From assembly GCF_022581195.2 (NCBI RefSeq), contig NC_061474.1:4340001-4404000 (forward strand): a stretch of 64,000 nt of DNA. Direction: 5' to 3'. Origin of the DNA: Helicoverpa zea (lineage: Eukaryota; Arthropoda; Insecta; Lepidoptera; Noctuidae). The position numbers and the translations under genes were made by a program. The number at the start of each line of letters is the position of its first letter. Within the stretch, counting starts at the first letter, position 1. The notes beneath the pieces are model-generated. The model worked only from the letters and a program-made list of their open reading frames with translations, was not told where the DNA came from and ran no database searches. Below are positions 46,920-59,839 of the stretch, one piece after another.

Positions 46920-48650
46920 AACGAAAACCCAGTGATCTAAAATAAAACACGGTAACCTATTTCAATAATACATTAATTATTTTTACCACACGCAAAGCGA
47001 ATCTCATTTATTTTTTCCTCCTATTTACAAAAATTTCACGTGTTATATTTAAAATAAAATCTAATAAATAAATAAAGGAACATATTGTACCTTATTAACA
47101 GTTAGTTATCCTTATTTTGCAATGTTAGGATCTGTTGTAAATCCCACTCACGTTTCTGGTGTTTACTAAAAGCAGGTTACCACGTTTTTATGGTGTTCAG
47201 TTATCGACACGTGGTTTTTGTTCTAAACTGTTATATGCAAATGATGTAGACACGTGAGTTTTTCGGGATTGCCCAAAAAAATCAGAGGAAGAATTGGTAT
47301 TTTGCTTATCGACTATCATCAACGAGGATAATATCATACATTATCCTAATTAAGTATACTTTATCGATCCAAAATTTTTATTTTCTAATTTCCGTTTTTT
47401 TTAACCAAATCCATTAATCAATAAACGACTTCAACGCCGCATTTTTCTAAATAAATAATTTAACAAACTTTCTAAACCCTGCTTCAAAATAACCCAAAAA
47501 TCTTCGCAACCATTTTATAAATTAAATGTTTATACGATCCCACAAAGCCTTCCCGCCATTGATTTCAGGTAGCCTGCGCACGCGACGATCACGGTTCGTT
47601 ATTGAATTTGCGCGTCGGTTACCAGGTTTTGAATTATAGCACACCTCCCGTATATGTTTGACTCTCGATAATAATTGGTCGGCAGAAGGTTTGGTGTTGC
47701 CAGATGAAATATTATGCGGAACAATGAAGGTAGAATGAGGAAGAAATAAAGTTTTAGAGGTATTTTGAGGGCTACTGGATAGAGACAAAGCACGTTAGAA
47801 GAATATTAATAAGAATATCAGTGTTGAAGTATATTGAAAGGGTGGGTTCATTCAAATACTGGAAAGAGACAGGATTTCATCCTAAGAGTGTATGAAAGCG
47901 AACCATGTGAAACAGCTATGCTCTCTAATAAAAGAGCCTTTATCCTGCGTGGGAAAATACAGAGGCCGATATATTTACAAACGAATAATTGCAACATAAA
48001 TACAAATAATAAAACAGAACAGGTTATATGATATTGATACTAAAAATAAAATAAACGGAAATTCTCAAATGGTTTGGTAAAACACGATTTAATGAGTACT
48101 CGTATTATTGTTGATATTGTATATTAATATCTGCGTATATTCCCATATCGAAGTCGTATGCGCAACGTGATCGCCCAATCATAGCTTTGTGCGAAATGTT
48201 ACATATTGGGATGCAGGTAATAGGGCTGCCAAAATAGAGCTAATGAAGAATATCTTGTCTGTAGTACGGAATCCAAAGTGGACAGGCAAGAACATATTAC
48301 ACCAAATGTAAAAGAAAGTAAAACCCAAATTGCCAAAACAACAGTTATTAAAACAACTTGTTAATAAGAAATAGCCAATGTAGCAAAACACAATTGGGTG
48401 AATTTAGGGTGAAATGCCCAAAACCAGCCAACTATGTGTTTACCCATAAGCCTTTTTATATTCCCCCTGCTGGCCCCTGCAGAAAGGTCTCTTCTTAAGC
48501 AGGAATGAGCATTCCTCTCTTCTTACTTCTTATCTAGTAAATATATGGTCTATATATGAACGTATGTGGTTTGATTACCTAACAAGTTCAAATGGCAGAG
48601 TTTTCTCAAATCCGTCTGATGACCTCTGACGTGGAATTGTAACAACGAAG
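46920..48650. other. AT-rich flank without recognisable gene
   Basis: A small GC-richer patch at 47545-47640 (cacaaagccttcccgccatt, ctgcgcacgcgacgatcacg) lies under an unrecognised 88-codon minus-strand frame. The frames at 47834-48031 and 48179-48391 show no known domain. Nothing else was identified. Confidence 0.35.
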
Positions 48651-48734
48651 AATTGAATCGTGAAATATATTCCGTCGACCCCAAATTTTGGGCAACAGAG
48701 CTAGGAGAAGAAAAATTACACTATGCCAAGATGC

Positions 48735-48887
48735 CTTTACATAACATAGCCCTTATCTGGGTAACTGGTTTGCGGGGGTCAGATAGGGCAGTCGCTCCTT
48801 GTAAAACACTGGTACTCAGCTACATCCGGTTAGACAGGAAGCCGACCCCAACATAGTTGGGAAAAAGGCTCGGAGGACGATGATGAT
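48735..48887 (+). repeat. Abundant moth repeat with (GAT)n tail
   Basis: cccttatctgggtaactggt, gtcgctccttgtaaaacact, ggtactcagctacatccggt, aggaagccgaccccaacata and gggaaaaaggctcggaggac run in order to a gatgatgatgat tail. This shows the 3' end and orientation of the family. The 67-codon frame starting at 48653 partly overlaps it and is not a gene. Confidence 0.78.
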
Positions 48888-50405
48888 GATATCTGACTCA
48901 GCTTTCTATTTGCATCTCATCAATCTACACCCTCTCCTAGGTCATTTACCTAAGCAGGAATATATTGAGCAGCCCTAGGTAACAACAATTTGTTTACCAC
49001 GGTCCATGGCGTAAATTCCCATGATAATAAAACTGTGTTGACTGCGGTCGATGCGGTCAGCATTGTAATTGTATTTGTACGATAAGTGCACGATTTGGTG
49101 TTCATTTGTTGCGTTTATTACGAATGAGGTAATTGTAGTGAGTTTCTGTTATAGTTCTTAAAAGTCTATTTATGTTGTTTGGCTATGAGAATTGTCCTGA
49201 AATCTAAGTAACATCATGACTTATCTTGTCTTAGATGATAGCTGACTATAGCTAGCAAGAGACTGACTATCAGTCCATTACAGACCTAGAAGACGAGATT
49301 GCACTGACGTGTGGCACTGTGACACATCCAATGTTTCTTCTCGTCTACTCGCTCTAGAAAATAATAACAAATTACGTTTGAATATTCTTAAAATGTCCGC
49401 AAAATTACGCTCTTTGAACGCGAACGTCTCGCCACCATGGCGTGTCAATAAACACATAGTTCAACAGCAGCTTTAGAAATGCTTTTCGATTACAGAAGCA
49501 GTAGCAAAACTCAACTAATTTTCACCAATACTACAAGATATGAACACAAAAAAACTGAGTCCACAAACACGGCAATTTGACGCTGCAAGCTTATCGTGCT
49601 TCAACTTCAAACATGATACCGCAAGAAATATGGCCTTAATATGTTATTTATCAACTGTTGCAGGATGTGGCCTAGCCATGGTTCATTAAGGCGGTCCTCA
49701 TTGACCCATGTGGGTTGGGAGGCGTTGTTAGTGACCTGTGACACCCGGCGCCAAGTTTTTTGGCGTCTGCCTGCTTAATTGATTTGTAGAATTTGGTTGC
49801 TAATTATGTCGCGCTTTTTTGTGTATGACTATCAGATTATGTGTGTATGTGATGTAAGTATGCTGGCAATTCGTATATGCCTCTTATTTTTCGTACTCAT
49901 AGTTATTTTTTAAGTACCTATTGTTATTTATGAGGACACAATATTATATGTCTTGGGAGTAATAATTGCATTTGTGTTATCTATTGCATTTTTTTTGTTA
50001 CAATTAAACAAATAACACAGCCCTCATTGATTTGATAAATTCTGACTCTGGAATTAAATTTAATACTACCAATACCAATTCCTAAAATATGTAAGTATCT
50101 GTTTGCCTTGTGTAATACAAAATCTTTTAAAGAAAACTTATTCTTTGTTGTGTCTATTAAAAAAACTTGGTACGAAATAAATTAGCGGAAGGTGTCAAGC
50201 TACAGAGTCGCATGATTAGCGACGGAACACATTTCCATAATTAGGGTTCAGTTTTAGGAGACCACATTTTTTATCCACTGTTTTAAATTTATTGCTCCCG
50301 TTTTTTGTAATGAATGTTTTTTTTTTTGTTTGTTAATAGAAAGTTGATTTTAATGTCGTCAATGATTTTAGAGAGTTTTTTTTTTCTAATCCAGAACTTT
50401 TAGTA
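48888..50405. other. Flank without recognisable gene
   Basis: A GC-richer patch lies at about 49655-49780 (gcaggatgtggcctagccat, cctgtgacacccggcgccaa). No repeat, RNA or gene was recognised. Confidence 0.3.
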
Positions 50406-50416
50406 AGATTTAAAAT

Positions 50417-50519
50417 CATCATCATCATCATCTCAGCCATAGGACGTCCACTGCTGAACATAGGCCTCCCCCTTTGATCTCCACAGATACCTGTTGGAAG
50501 CGACCTGCATCCAGCGTCC
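50417..50519 (-). mobile_element. Retroposon 3' end with (ATG)n tail and 11-bp target-site duplication
   Basis: The insert starts with five cat units (the tail, read in reverse) followed by ctcagccataggacgtccac, tgctgaacataggcctcccc, gatctccacagatacctgtt and ggaagcgacctgcatccagc. The flanks are exact copies of agatttaaaat (50406-50416 and 50520-50530). It is a well-known moth repeat sequence, 5'-truncated to 103 bp. Confidence 0.82.
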
Positions 50520-50998
50520 AGATTTAAAATATTTATATATTATTTTCGAAAAACTCCCAATAATAAAAACTAAAACATTATCTACCCACTTATCTACAAA
50601 ATTCATAACGCAAACCTATATGTAGAATTATCAATAAATCACAAACTTCCAATCAGCGGTTCTCAAACCATGATCCTACCTACAATGAAAGTAAGTTTGA
50701 CAACCACTAGCTAGGCCGAGCGTCAAATAATAAACTAGCTCGGCTCAACGGTAGCACAATGCCTTATGCTCTATAAACTATAAAATATTGTCACCGTGAT
50801 CAGTATATGTAGGGTTTTCAGACAATAACAAATTATGTAGTTTTTTCTGCAACACAATGAGCATAGTAGAAGCGAACAAAAATAAAAAAAAATACTTGTA
50901 GTATGCTAAATTAAATTTATCAAACTCATTAACTATAGAAGTAAATAATGTTTTTTTTTTGAGAAATTTGCTTTAAACCGAAATAATTATGTCACTTG

Positions 50999-51070
50999 AA
51001 AAACACTGTTATTCGGCTGCATCTGGCTAAACTGGAAGATGATCTAAAAAAGTTGAAAAAACGCTTGGCA
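50999..51070 (+). repeat. Degraded fragment of abundant moth repeat
   Basis: aaaacactgttattcggctg, catctggctaaactggaaga and aaagttgaaaaaacgcttgg are diverged forms of the blocks at 48820-48870, in the same orientation. Confidence 0.5.
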
Positions 51071-52680
51071 AACGGTGTGAAACTTATTAAAGCTGTGTCA
51101 TTTTTAACTACTTAAAAAACGACTAATTTATTGTTCAACAAACTAAAATGACGCCATTTAGTCTCCAATAGAAACCGACCTATTGTCTGTAAACCCCACA
51201 TATACTACACCACAACAGATGCGTATAAAAATACCAAAAAAAACTCAACAATAGCCCTAAGTGGAGTCAGTTACTAAATAATAAAGTTTAACGACACCTT
51301 ATTAAGGATTTATTTGTTGGTACTTACGAATTATTCTATAATTTATTACAAACCAGTGTTACTAACTTCTGTGTAACATTTGTTATAGGATTTGAATTTA
51401 ATGACGTACCATTCAAGTTCGTACACAACCATTCATACTTCTAACTTTTTTAAATATATTGGGTAATTTTTAATGGGATTCTTGTAGATTTATTTCGATT
51501 TTTATAACGATACATAGGAACCTTATGAATTTTATTAAACGTAACTTTATGTTTTGTAGGAAGATATTGTAAGACCACCTACGACTAGAAATGTCTAGCC
51601 TTTAATAGTGTGTTCCCTCCTAATCCTAATTTATTAAGTACGTTATCACTTTTATAGATATTAATGTAATTTATTTCGGATATAAAATGAAACCATCATT
51701 CTCTCGTTTTTACTTGTCCTATTTTTAGAATGTTACATTGGTACATTTGGTGTATTTGCTTTTGTAATTTTGGGATATAACAAACACCATTTTGTATCAA
51801 GTATATGTATGTAAGAACACCGACAATCCCATTCATTTTAATACCACTATGAATACATATTTCTAAGAACTTCAATGGTATACAAATGTGTTCTAAATAC
51901 GACGTAAAATGTACTATAATTGCCACAAAAACGGTGTGAAATTGTTAATGGTAACTCTCTAGAGAAACTCAACCCTTGAAGAGTCAATGAATTTTACATC
52001 GTCACCATTCTCTAAAACGTTTTTAAAATACCCGACTTACTGAGTCAGACGGGCCGACGCCAACGGCAAGCAAATTTTACCTCTATCGATAAACGCTCGT
52101 CAAAGGATTCGCTATTCACGGTCCATTCACAAAGTGTAAATTTCGGAACATAATTAATCATTAATTGTATCATTAGCCGTATCGTATTTACTTTTGTGAC
52201 GTACCATCACTTCATTTTCTCTCTCTTTAAGTCTCATTTCAATGATAAATGGTAGACACAGATAGAATTTGTGATAAATGATTTTGGACGCGTTGAAAAG
52301 GCCGCTCGCATGTGTTGCTTGAATGTCTACAAACGTCAGATGTTTGGTGTCCTATAGAATTTTAAGCGGTCATTCATAATCCGTTATTAATGATTTGTAG
52401 ATTGTGCGATAATAGATTTAAGAGTGCAGCTATTAGTTGGGTTAAGCAACTGTTCCGTTTATATAGCGAAGATATTTTTATTACTATTTCTGGGAAGGGT
52501 TATTTCTGTCGTCATCCCGTTGTAATGAAATACTTATTACCTACTACGTTGCTAGTCAAAGCAAACATGGTTTAAGTAAATGAGGAGGATAAAAATGTGT
52601 ATTTTTTAAACAGTTTCAAATCGTAAACCATTTCATTTCAGTATTTAGACTAAATTCTCAAGTCCATTCAGTAAAATTGT
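51071..52680. other. AT-rich flank without recognisable gene
   Basis: No known repeat, RNA gene or recognisable coding region was seen. Frames at 51696-51926 and 52390-52575 have no recognisable domain. A modestly GC-richer patch is at 52035-52130 (actgagtcagacgggccgac). Confidence 0.35.
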
Positions 52681-52684
52681 AATG

Positions 52685-52826
52685 GTCTTACTACAAAAAC
52701 TTAACCATGTGTCAAACAATTGTCTAAAAAAAGTGTGGTTCCAAAATGGACCTTATTTCAACGTCATAATTTGACATTTTTTTAGACAAGTCTTAAACTG
52801 ACGTTTAAAAGTGTTTGTGGTAAGAC
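52685..52826 (-). mobile_element. MITE-like element, copy 2
   Basis: The ends gtcttactacaaaaacttaa and aaaagtgtttgtggtaagac are imperfect inverted repeats. The inside contains cgtcataatttgacattttt and tttagacaagtcttaaactg, the reverse complement of blocks in the copy at 8744-8885. Both copies are 142 bp. It is nonautonomous. Confidence 0.65.
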
Positions 52827-54184
52827 GGTATGTGTTGATCTTTGCTACCAAATTCGATATGTTTCCATAATTCACCATCGTACCCAAAAAATATTTACCT
52901 ATATAAAAATGTTACTCTAAAGTAAACCACTTATCGCAATCCAAAAAAATAAATTTAGCGCAATAACATCCCTCGTCAGTTTATATCACACAGACTTATC
53001 ATTTCAAATCAAATTCGTCCCCGGAATATACGGAGTATCGGGGACGGAAATTAAGAAAAAATCACTATGTCCCACCCTCGGTAAAATGTAATAACGTTAG
53101 GAGTTTATGACAAATGCATTAATGAATTCTAAAGGGAGTTTTGTGCGCGTGAGTCTGTTAAATCTAGTTAAGCGTGTGGTGTTATCCGCCTTGTTGGATG
53201 GTTTGGTCAGTAGTGAGCCAGTTGCGTAGGCAATATTTTTCCGCTTCATAGTTAAATAGGTACCCAATAAAAAAATGTTTTGATGTCTTTTTCCTTTTTC
53301 TGCAGTATAAAAACTAAGGTTAGTTAAAGTGGTAAAGAAACTTTTCTTATTTTCCTCATAATTAAAGAAAAATAAAACCCACTCATTATGCGTAAGTTTT
53401 TTGAGACGATAATATGATGCTGAAATATATTTCTAGATTTTACGGAAAATATATGGAAGATTTAATTTCTACGCTGAAAGTGGGTTTTTGGTATTCCTGG
53501 TAATCTGAAGGAAATAATGTATTTATAACGTAAAGACACTTATTCCAAAATTTTCCTATTTGATAATTCATCCCAAAATTTCCGAATTTTCCTTAGCATC
53601 ACGCGTCAAGAAACCATAGCAACAAATAAATGCGTTAATCACTAATTGATATTACCTAATTGTTATGCGTTAATTTTCCTTCACAATTTTGTCAATAATT
53701 TAATTGACCACATTTATTCCCTAAAAGGATATCGCGTTATATACTAACTTGTGGTTAATTAATATTATCGGAACACGATATAATTGTTACATCGAATGAC
53801 GTTTACGTATTGGGAAATTTAGAAAACAGGAAAAGTTTTGTTTTTCGGTGTTTTTACACAAAAAATACCGCTCGTGACTAGTTACTGCGCAATTTACCAT
53901 TAATGAAATAAATACTCAATGGTTTGACATCTTTTTATGTTCGTAATTTCTTGTTTTTTTTTTACTTAGGGTAAAATCTAATAGTTAACCTACCCTTAAA
54001 CGAAATACCGTCATTTATTTCTCAATACACAATACTTTTTTAAGACTAAACAAAATATGATCTTAGCAAAGATTTTGTCAATAATAAAAATAGTTCTTTC
54101 TCACATTAACCTATCCAAAATCTCCCCAATATCAGGTCCCGCACAATGATATGGAAAAATATAGTATTTAATAAGTAACTAAAC

Positions 54185-54270
54185 GGGAGTCGAACCCGGG
54201 CCATGAGGGTGCTTTATTAAAATATGTTAGTGTACATGTATTTACATACGGTCGCCGCTAAACCGACCGT
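54185..54270 (-). repeat. tRNA-derived SINE or tRNA relic with perfect B-box
   Basis: On the minus strand ggttcgactcc (within cccgggttcgactcccgttt, at 54182-54201) is a perfect B-box with T-arm pairing. About 50 bp upstream is gtcggtttagcggcgaccg (54248-54268), which resembles an A-box and D-arm. The spacing is too large for a plain tRNA, and no acceptor stem can be closed, so a SINE head or a disrupted tRNA is more likely than a functional gene. Confidence 0.4.
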
Positions 54271-55327
54271 GACGGATCGGATTTCGTGGTTTAATAAGGG
54301 AAGTTGTAACGAGAAGACTGCTAGTTAGGGGATGAGTACATGTCATGTAGTTATTGTTTGTCCTAAATTCTGGTATTGTCTGAAAAAATCGCGGGTTTTG
54401 TACACACATAATTGTGTTCGGATAACTGTTTCTAACAGGTAAAAGTTGTAACTTTCTTTAATGTGTTTCGGGAAACTAAAGAATTGTGTTTCAAATAGTC
54501 CCCACAAAGTGATTTAATTAACTATTATAAGGAACAAAAGCAAGAAAACTATTTACATTGTTGTGCAATTCCGTAATAACGTGGTGTAGCGCTACGGACT
54601 ACGGCCTACGAATCGCTACGAGATTATTATAACACTATAAACTCAGTCATGAATTACCTTAAGTTGTCATTTAGAAAAAGATACAAAGTACATCAATTTT
54701 CTTCAAATGAAAAGTAAAAAATGGCTTTACTAATAGCATTGTAAACTAGCGAAACTGTCAAAAAAAGAAATACAAATAAATATAATCAATATCAACTACA
54801 ACTTTATATTATTAAATATACATTAACATTAAAAACCAATAAATCTCAACCCTAACTCCATTACAATAAGAATCAATTTCAAATAACACAATAACCAAAA
54901 ACCAAGTACCGTTGAATTCAACCAGTAGTGCATCATAATGCATGGAAAAACAATTGAATTCAATAAATTCACGATTTAATTGTCGAATCATTGAGTGCGC
55001 ATTTGTCGGGCAACCCTACTTATTTATGTGATAGTTTATATTACACAATCAGTGTTGTGCGGGCCCTGGATTTTTGGGAATAGGGTTGGCAGTTATATCG
55101 ATAGTTTTGTTATTTCGATGTTCGTTTCATTGGTGATAGATAGACTGTTATATTTGTTTAGATCTATGTATATGTGAACAAAAAATACTGAAATAATTTC
55201 TAAAATTGCAATTTGGGTTGAAAGAAAATAATATTTCAGTTTTTTTTTTTTAATGAAATAAGTAGTCTTATTGCCTATGTGTATTCGTTTTTTAATTATA
55301 AATATTTAGTGTTATTATATTACAGCA

Positions 55328-55374
55328 AAAAACAGACCCCAACATAGTTGAGAAAAAGGCTCGGAGGATGACCC
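55328..55374 (+). repeat. 3' end of abundant moth repeat
   Basis: aaacagaccccaacatagtt followed by gagaaaaaggctcggaggat is the terminal 45 bp or so of the family seen complete at 48735-48887. It is strongly 5'-truncated, and no flanking duplication is evident. Confidence 0.7.
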
Positions 55375-56525
55375 TAGATTGGTGATCATAGCAGCTACTT
55401 TTTCTCAAAACGTGTTCCATCTAAAACATTCCATCCAAAAAATCTTATCGATTCGATTCCCGACAGCCCTAAACTACTCGATAGTATAGGGGTGCCAAAG
55501 TGGCCAATAATAGCCCCGACATAATGTGTTTAAACGAATGATCATCGCATTTAACTCGATACAACGCATACAGGGTTTCTTTATTGCGTTTATTTTGGTA
55601 ACTTTCCCTTTTATTTCCGATGGAAAGGCCCTTTTTAATAATAGCCCTTTTTGATCTCTTAAAGAGTTGGGTAAAAAGCTTTTTTATTGTGTTACTTATT
55701 TATTATGTTTTTAAAGTGTAGGTGATTTAGTGGTGGTTTTTGATTATTTATTATTATCTTATTTTGAGACAATAGAAAACTTTTTAAAACACTCTTTTGT
55801 AATCAAGTAAACATTTCCAACCATAGATTTTAAACACATTTCCTTAGTTTGTGAAGACAGTAAAAATTTTCCTAAAATGCGCTGAATCAACTATTGTAGT
55901 GTACAATTATTATAATTCATTAAATTGTGCCTATTCAATTACCTGCACAAAATAATCGAAACTTATCAGATTTGCACTCAATGTTGCAAAGATAATTTAC
56001 ATTACACAATGACGAAGCTAAAATTAGAACAGATATTAAAAACAAAATGGAACAATTAATATTAATTACTGTAACTGTTATTTACGTTAATATTGAACTT
56101 TTTCCTCTAATTAATTCATACCAATTATTTTTTATCACGAAGTTTGTAATATAACTAATTTCCTATTCCGATAACATTCCTAATTCAAATAAGGGATTTT
56201 TATTTTATTTTTTAACTCTAGCGGCCAATTACGTAATTTCCTGTTATGTAACTACCAAAAATGGTGCTGATTAATTACTTTATTTCATCGAAAACAAATG
56301 TCGTGGTAATTGGCTATAGGTATGTAAGTAGTTTTTTTTTTCTATTCGCGCCAAACCATAATAAGAAGGTTACATACTTTTTTTATATAAGCCTCTACAT
56401 TTTTCCAAACTTCGAACACTAGGTTTCATTTCAGGTTCAATTCACAAACTCACTGAAAATAAAAGTATGAAAAACTATGTATGTGTTTTCCTGTATTTTT
56501 GTGAACTTCAACTTATTCAATAAAA

Positions 56526-56665
56526 TGGTCATCTCCCAAGCCTTCTCCCAACTATGTTGGGGTCGGCTTCCAGTCTAACCGGGTGCAGCTGAGTACCAGT
56601 GTTATACAAGGAGCGACTGCCTATCTGACTTCCTCAGACTTCTGGTAACCCAGTTACCCGAAAAT
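56526..56665 (-). repeat. Abundant moth repeat, well preserved
   Basis: cttctcccaactatgttggg, gtcggcttccagtctaaccg, gtgcagctgagtaccagtgt, acaaggagcgactgcctatc and ggtaacccagttacccg are all present in order. Preceded by ggtcatctccc, it is the reverse of the copy at 48735-48887. It is the best reference copy for this family in the window. Confidence 0.8.
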
Positions 56666-56669
56666 GAAC

Positions 56670-58060
56670 GTACGTATTGAAAAGTAAGAAATTAATTATG
56701 TATTTTCCTGACATTTTTCCCAAACTTAAACTATTAAATAATAATACACACAAATATTTTATAGCCCATAACTTTATGTGACAAAGTCCCCTTGCACAGA
56801 TAATAAAGCATAGCTAACAAAACTAATTCGAAATCGGAACATATCTCGCATAGAGTGGTGATTGTTTAATGTTGCAGAAGTGAGCAAATTCGTTTTTAAA
56901 CGGCTATCAGTCGGTCATTATGCGTTTGTGAACGACTCTGATGGTACATCACTGTTGTGTACGGTGACAAGGATTTTTGGGATTTCTTTTTTGTGTAGAA
57001 TTGGGACTTTTTGAGCAGATTGTGGAGGGTTTTGACAAGTTGAAAATTCTTTTTTAACAGTAAAAGTTGTGTTTGATAAAAGTGCTATTTAGGTAGGTAT
57101 TGTAGTGCCTCTCTGATTGTTTACCATAAATAAAATACTTCTTGTGTCCTTGTATTTCTAAGTCTATCCTATTTCAATTCAAAGTTTAGATACTTCTTCT
57201 TTGTATTTAGGTAAACATTTTATTTTATGTATGTGTAACGTAGTTTTAACACAATGCCAAACTCCGTTACAATTATCTGTAGGTACTATTTTTCAATTAA
57301 GTAAACCTGAAACTGTCCTAACAAACAAAACCTCATGGTCACCCTAACCAGTAGTATATTAAGTACTCTTAATAATGGGACAGTCCCACAATAGGTGTAC
57401 GTTTGTCATGTCACACAATACACTCGCAGGACTTTCAAACGATTGTTGTTTGGACATCTGGGGGTCTCTAATATCGACCCAAAGCGTGGACACCCTAGCT
57501 TTATTCTATTTTTAGCTACGTCATTTCGCAACTTAAGAATGTGGTCTTAAGCGAATTTATCATTCGTTCACGTTTCGTTCATTCATTGAATGGATGAATG
57601 AAAGAGGTGCTTGAAACAAATTGAAGTCGATTTTTCATTTTTTTTTAAAGATGGATACATTATTAAGTTATAGTTTAATTTGAATTTAATTTGATAATAA
57701 AATATTTTACATAAGTACCTACCTTACTTAAATCTGCTTATACGCTTACTACTTAACTAAAAGTCGCCCTTCAGTGTAAGTGACTCGAAAAAGTAAATAA
57801 TTATCTCCTACTTACTAATTACCCCATCAAAAACAAACAACTTAAAACTTAAACTAAATTCCACTTTGAACAATATCATAAACAACGAAACAAGAGAAAC
57901 ATCGATACACCTACTTATCACCCAATTTCCAAACTTGTATAACATAAAGTCGCTTAACGAGAAACCGGCATTAAATTTGAACAGGCCAGTAATCATACGA
58001 ACACTTTAAAACACCCCAACTCTAATAATTATCCAATTTAAATAGACCTCTAAAACCATC
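56670..58060. other. AT-rich flank without recognisable gene
   Basis: No recognisable gene, RNA or repeat. A slightly GC-richer patch at 57410-57500 contains ctcgcaggactttcaaacga and gacatctgggggtctctaat. The 62-codon frame at 57808-57996 (minus) is unremarkable. Confidence 0.35.
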
Positions 58061-58069
58061 ATTATTTAC

Positions 58070-58400
58070 CCCCCCTTTTAAAACATTATAACCACCGAAG
58101 ACGGGGCAGAAAGGTCATTTTAAACCGGTCGAAGGGTAAGCTCCCTCGTTCCTGCCTACCCTATTAAGTGATGGGTAATTTAGGAATACATAAAGTACAT
58201 AATAGGGTCCTTAACTTGGGCTTAATGAGGTGAAAACGGGACCATTCACCCTGTTGGTGAACATTAACGTTCGTTCAATCGTTCAATGTGCCAAATATAG
58301 AGCATTTGGCAATTCTAGTTGTCTCCAAATCGATTATTCCAATCGATAATGTGGTATCGAGAAGTTGAGTTTAAGGTAATCGAGATGCGAGTCGATTAAC
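58070..58400. promoter_or_regulatory. Candidate regulatory island with repeated TCGAT/AATCG words
   Basis: The first half (58085-58280) is GC-richer (gaagacggggcagaaaggtc, ttttaaaccggtcgaagggt). The second half (58315-58400) packs gattattccaatcgataatg, tggtatcgagaagttgagtt and aatcgagatgcgagtcgatt into about 90 bases, giving six or so ATCGA/TCGAT words, several adjoining TTA. It may be a homeodomain or DREF-type cluster; this is inferred. Confidence 0.28.
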
Positions 58401-59499
58401 GAATTGAGAAGGTTAATTAATGCAAACGGCTTAACAATGGGTTCGAGAACAAAGTAAAATTACATTCCATGAATTCTGGCAAGCTGTTTATTGTGTTACT
58501 GTTTCATTATATTAACGTCCAGGTGTTAATTTAATTTCCAATGTTCGTTAACAGGAAAATATAAAATTAACAATCGAGCCTCAAGAAATCGAATTTAGAA
58601 CAGAATGGCGTCATGGCGCTCACACGAAGTCAGCATTAAAATATAAGTATTTATACAACATAAGTACCCGTATTACACAAATAACTAAACCATTATGATA
58701 CTAAACCGTCACTTTACAAAAACACCAACCCTTTATGTGATTTTTTCAAATCTCCAACAAAAGAGTCCAAACACCGCCGTGCAGATGTTCACAACATTTT
58801 ATTACGATTTAATGCCATAAATAATTTGATTAGTCGCGTATTTATCAAGTAAGGATCATCTTCATGGAAAAACGTCAACCATTCAATCTTTGGACCTCTA
58901 AAGACTTTTATATGGGACCCCATTGAAATGAACAACCGTTTATAAGCCACTAATGTTATCTAGCCATCTTCACGGGAAAGAAGATGTCATATAAATACAA
59001 TACAAATATATTTTTGCGCTTATTAAACTATTGTTAGCACTATTTTCACACTTACTGCTTTAAGAATAAGAGTGACGTTAGAAATTTCGTATATCGAAAT
59101 AAATTGGTGGATCAATGACATTTTTTTTTTTGTAACAAAGGAGTCCGTTTATCAAAAGGTGTAAAGACGCCTTTGATAGAAAAAAAAAAACAGTTTTTGC
59201 GCGCATCTCCGAGCACGCGTTGAAAATTGACTCGATCAATGCGTTTTTAAAAACTATCTGGATTATCTTGTTTCCTATTATTGTACAAATAAATATGAAG
59301 CGCTGTTAAAGAAATAGCTTTGTCGGTGTTTTTATTTTATTAAGGCTGCATAAAAAGTGGTATCTTAGTCAATATTTTTTTGTACCGCATATTTTTATAG
59401 TTTTTATTGCTGTACGTGTACTTTACGACGTTCACAGAAAGGCATATAAAAATCTACATCAATAAAACATTTTAATTCATAAAACCAACACACAAAAAT

Positions 59500-59830
59500 T
59501 ACTCAATTGACAGAGCGGTGATTCCGAACGCACTTTACTCAGCAATCATAAGACCGGGACCACACACGTCGAAAAACGAAGCTCACAGTAAAAGGTGCTA
59601 ATGCGAAAACAAAACACGTTCCATTTTCGTAAAAATAAACATGGCGCTTAAAACGCTATAATCTCCTCAACCCGGCGCCCCGCTTTATTTGAAAATCGAA
59701 CTAGTTACACTTCCCTATTCAAAAATTGTTACACGTTCTTTGTTCGGACAATATTTGTTGGACGTATAATGCGACCAAATTCTAAAGAGCCGCCCTCGTT
59801 TTAAAGAGGGGTATTAAATTAAGTGAATGT
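59500..59830. promoter_or_regulatory. Candidate regulatory island
   Basis: Compositionally elevated sequence includes gagcggtgattccgaacgca, aagaccgggaccacacacgt, caacccggcgccccgcttta and agccgccctcgttttaaaga, with no repeat family recognised and no convincing frame. It is flagged on composition only. Confidence 0.22.
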
Positions 59831-59839
59831 AAGTGTCTT

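Noticed and set aside
48653..48856. 67-codon plus-strand frame
   Set aside because: Its second half lies inside a noncoding interspersed repeat.
49431..49448. Textbook-like start context gccaccatggcg
   Set aside because: The frame it opens stops after four codons (atg gcg tgt caa taa).
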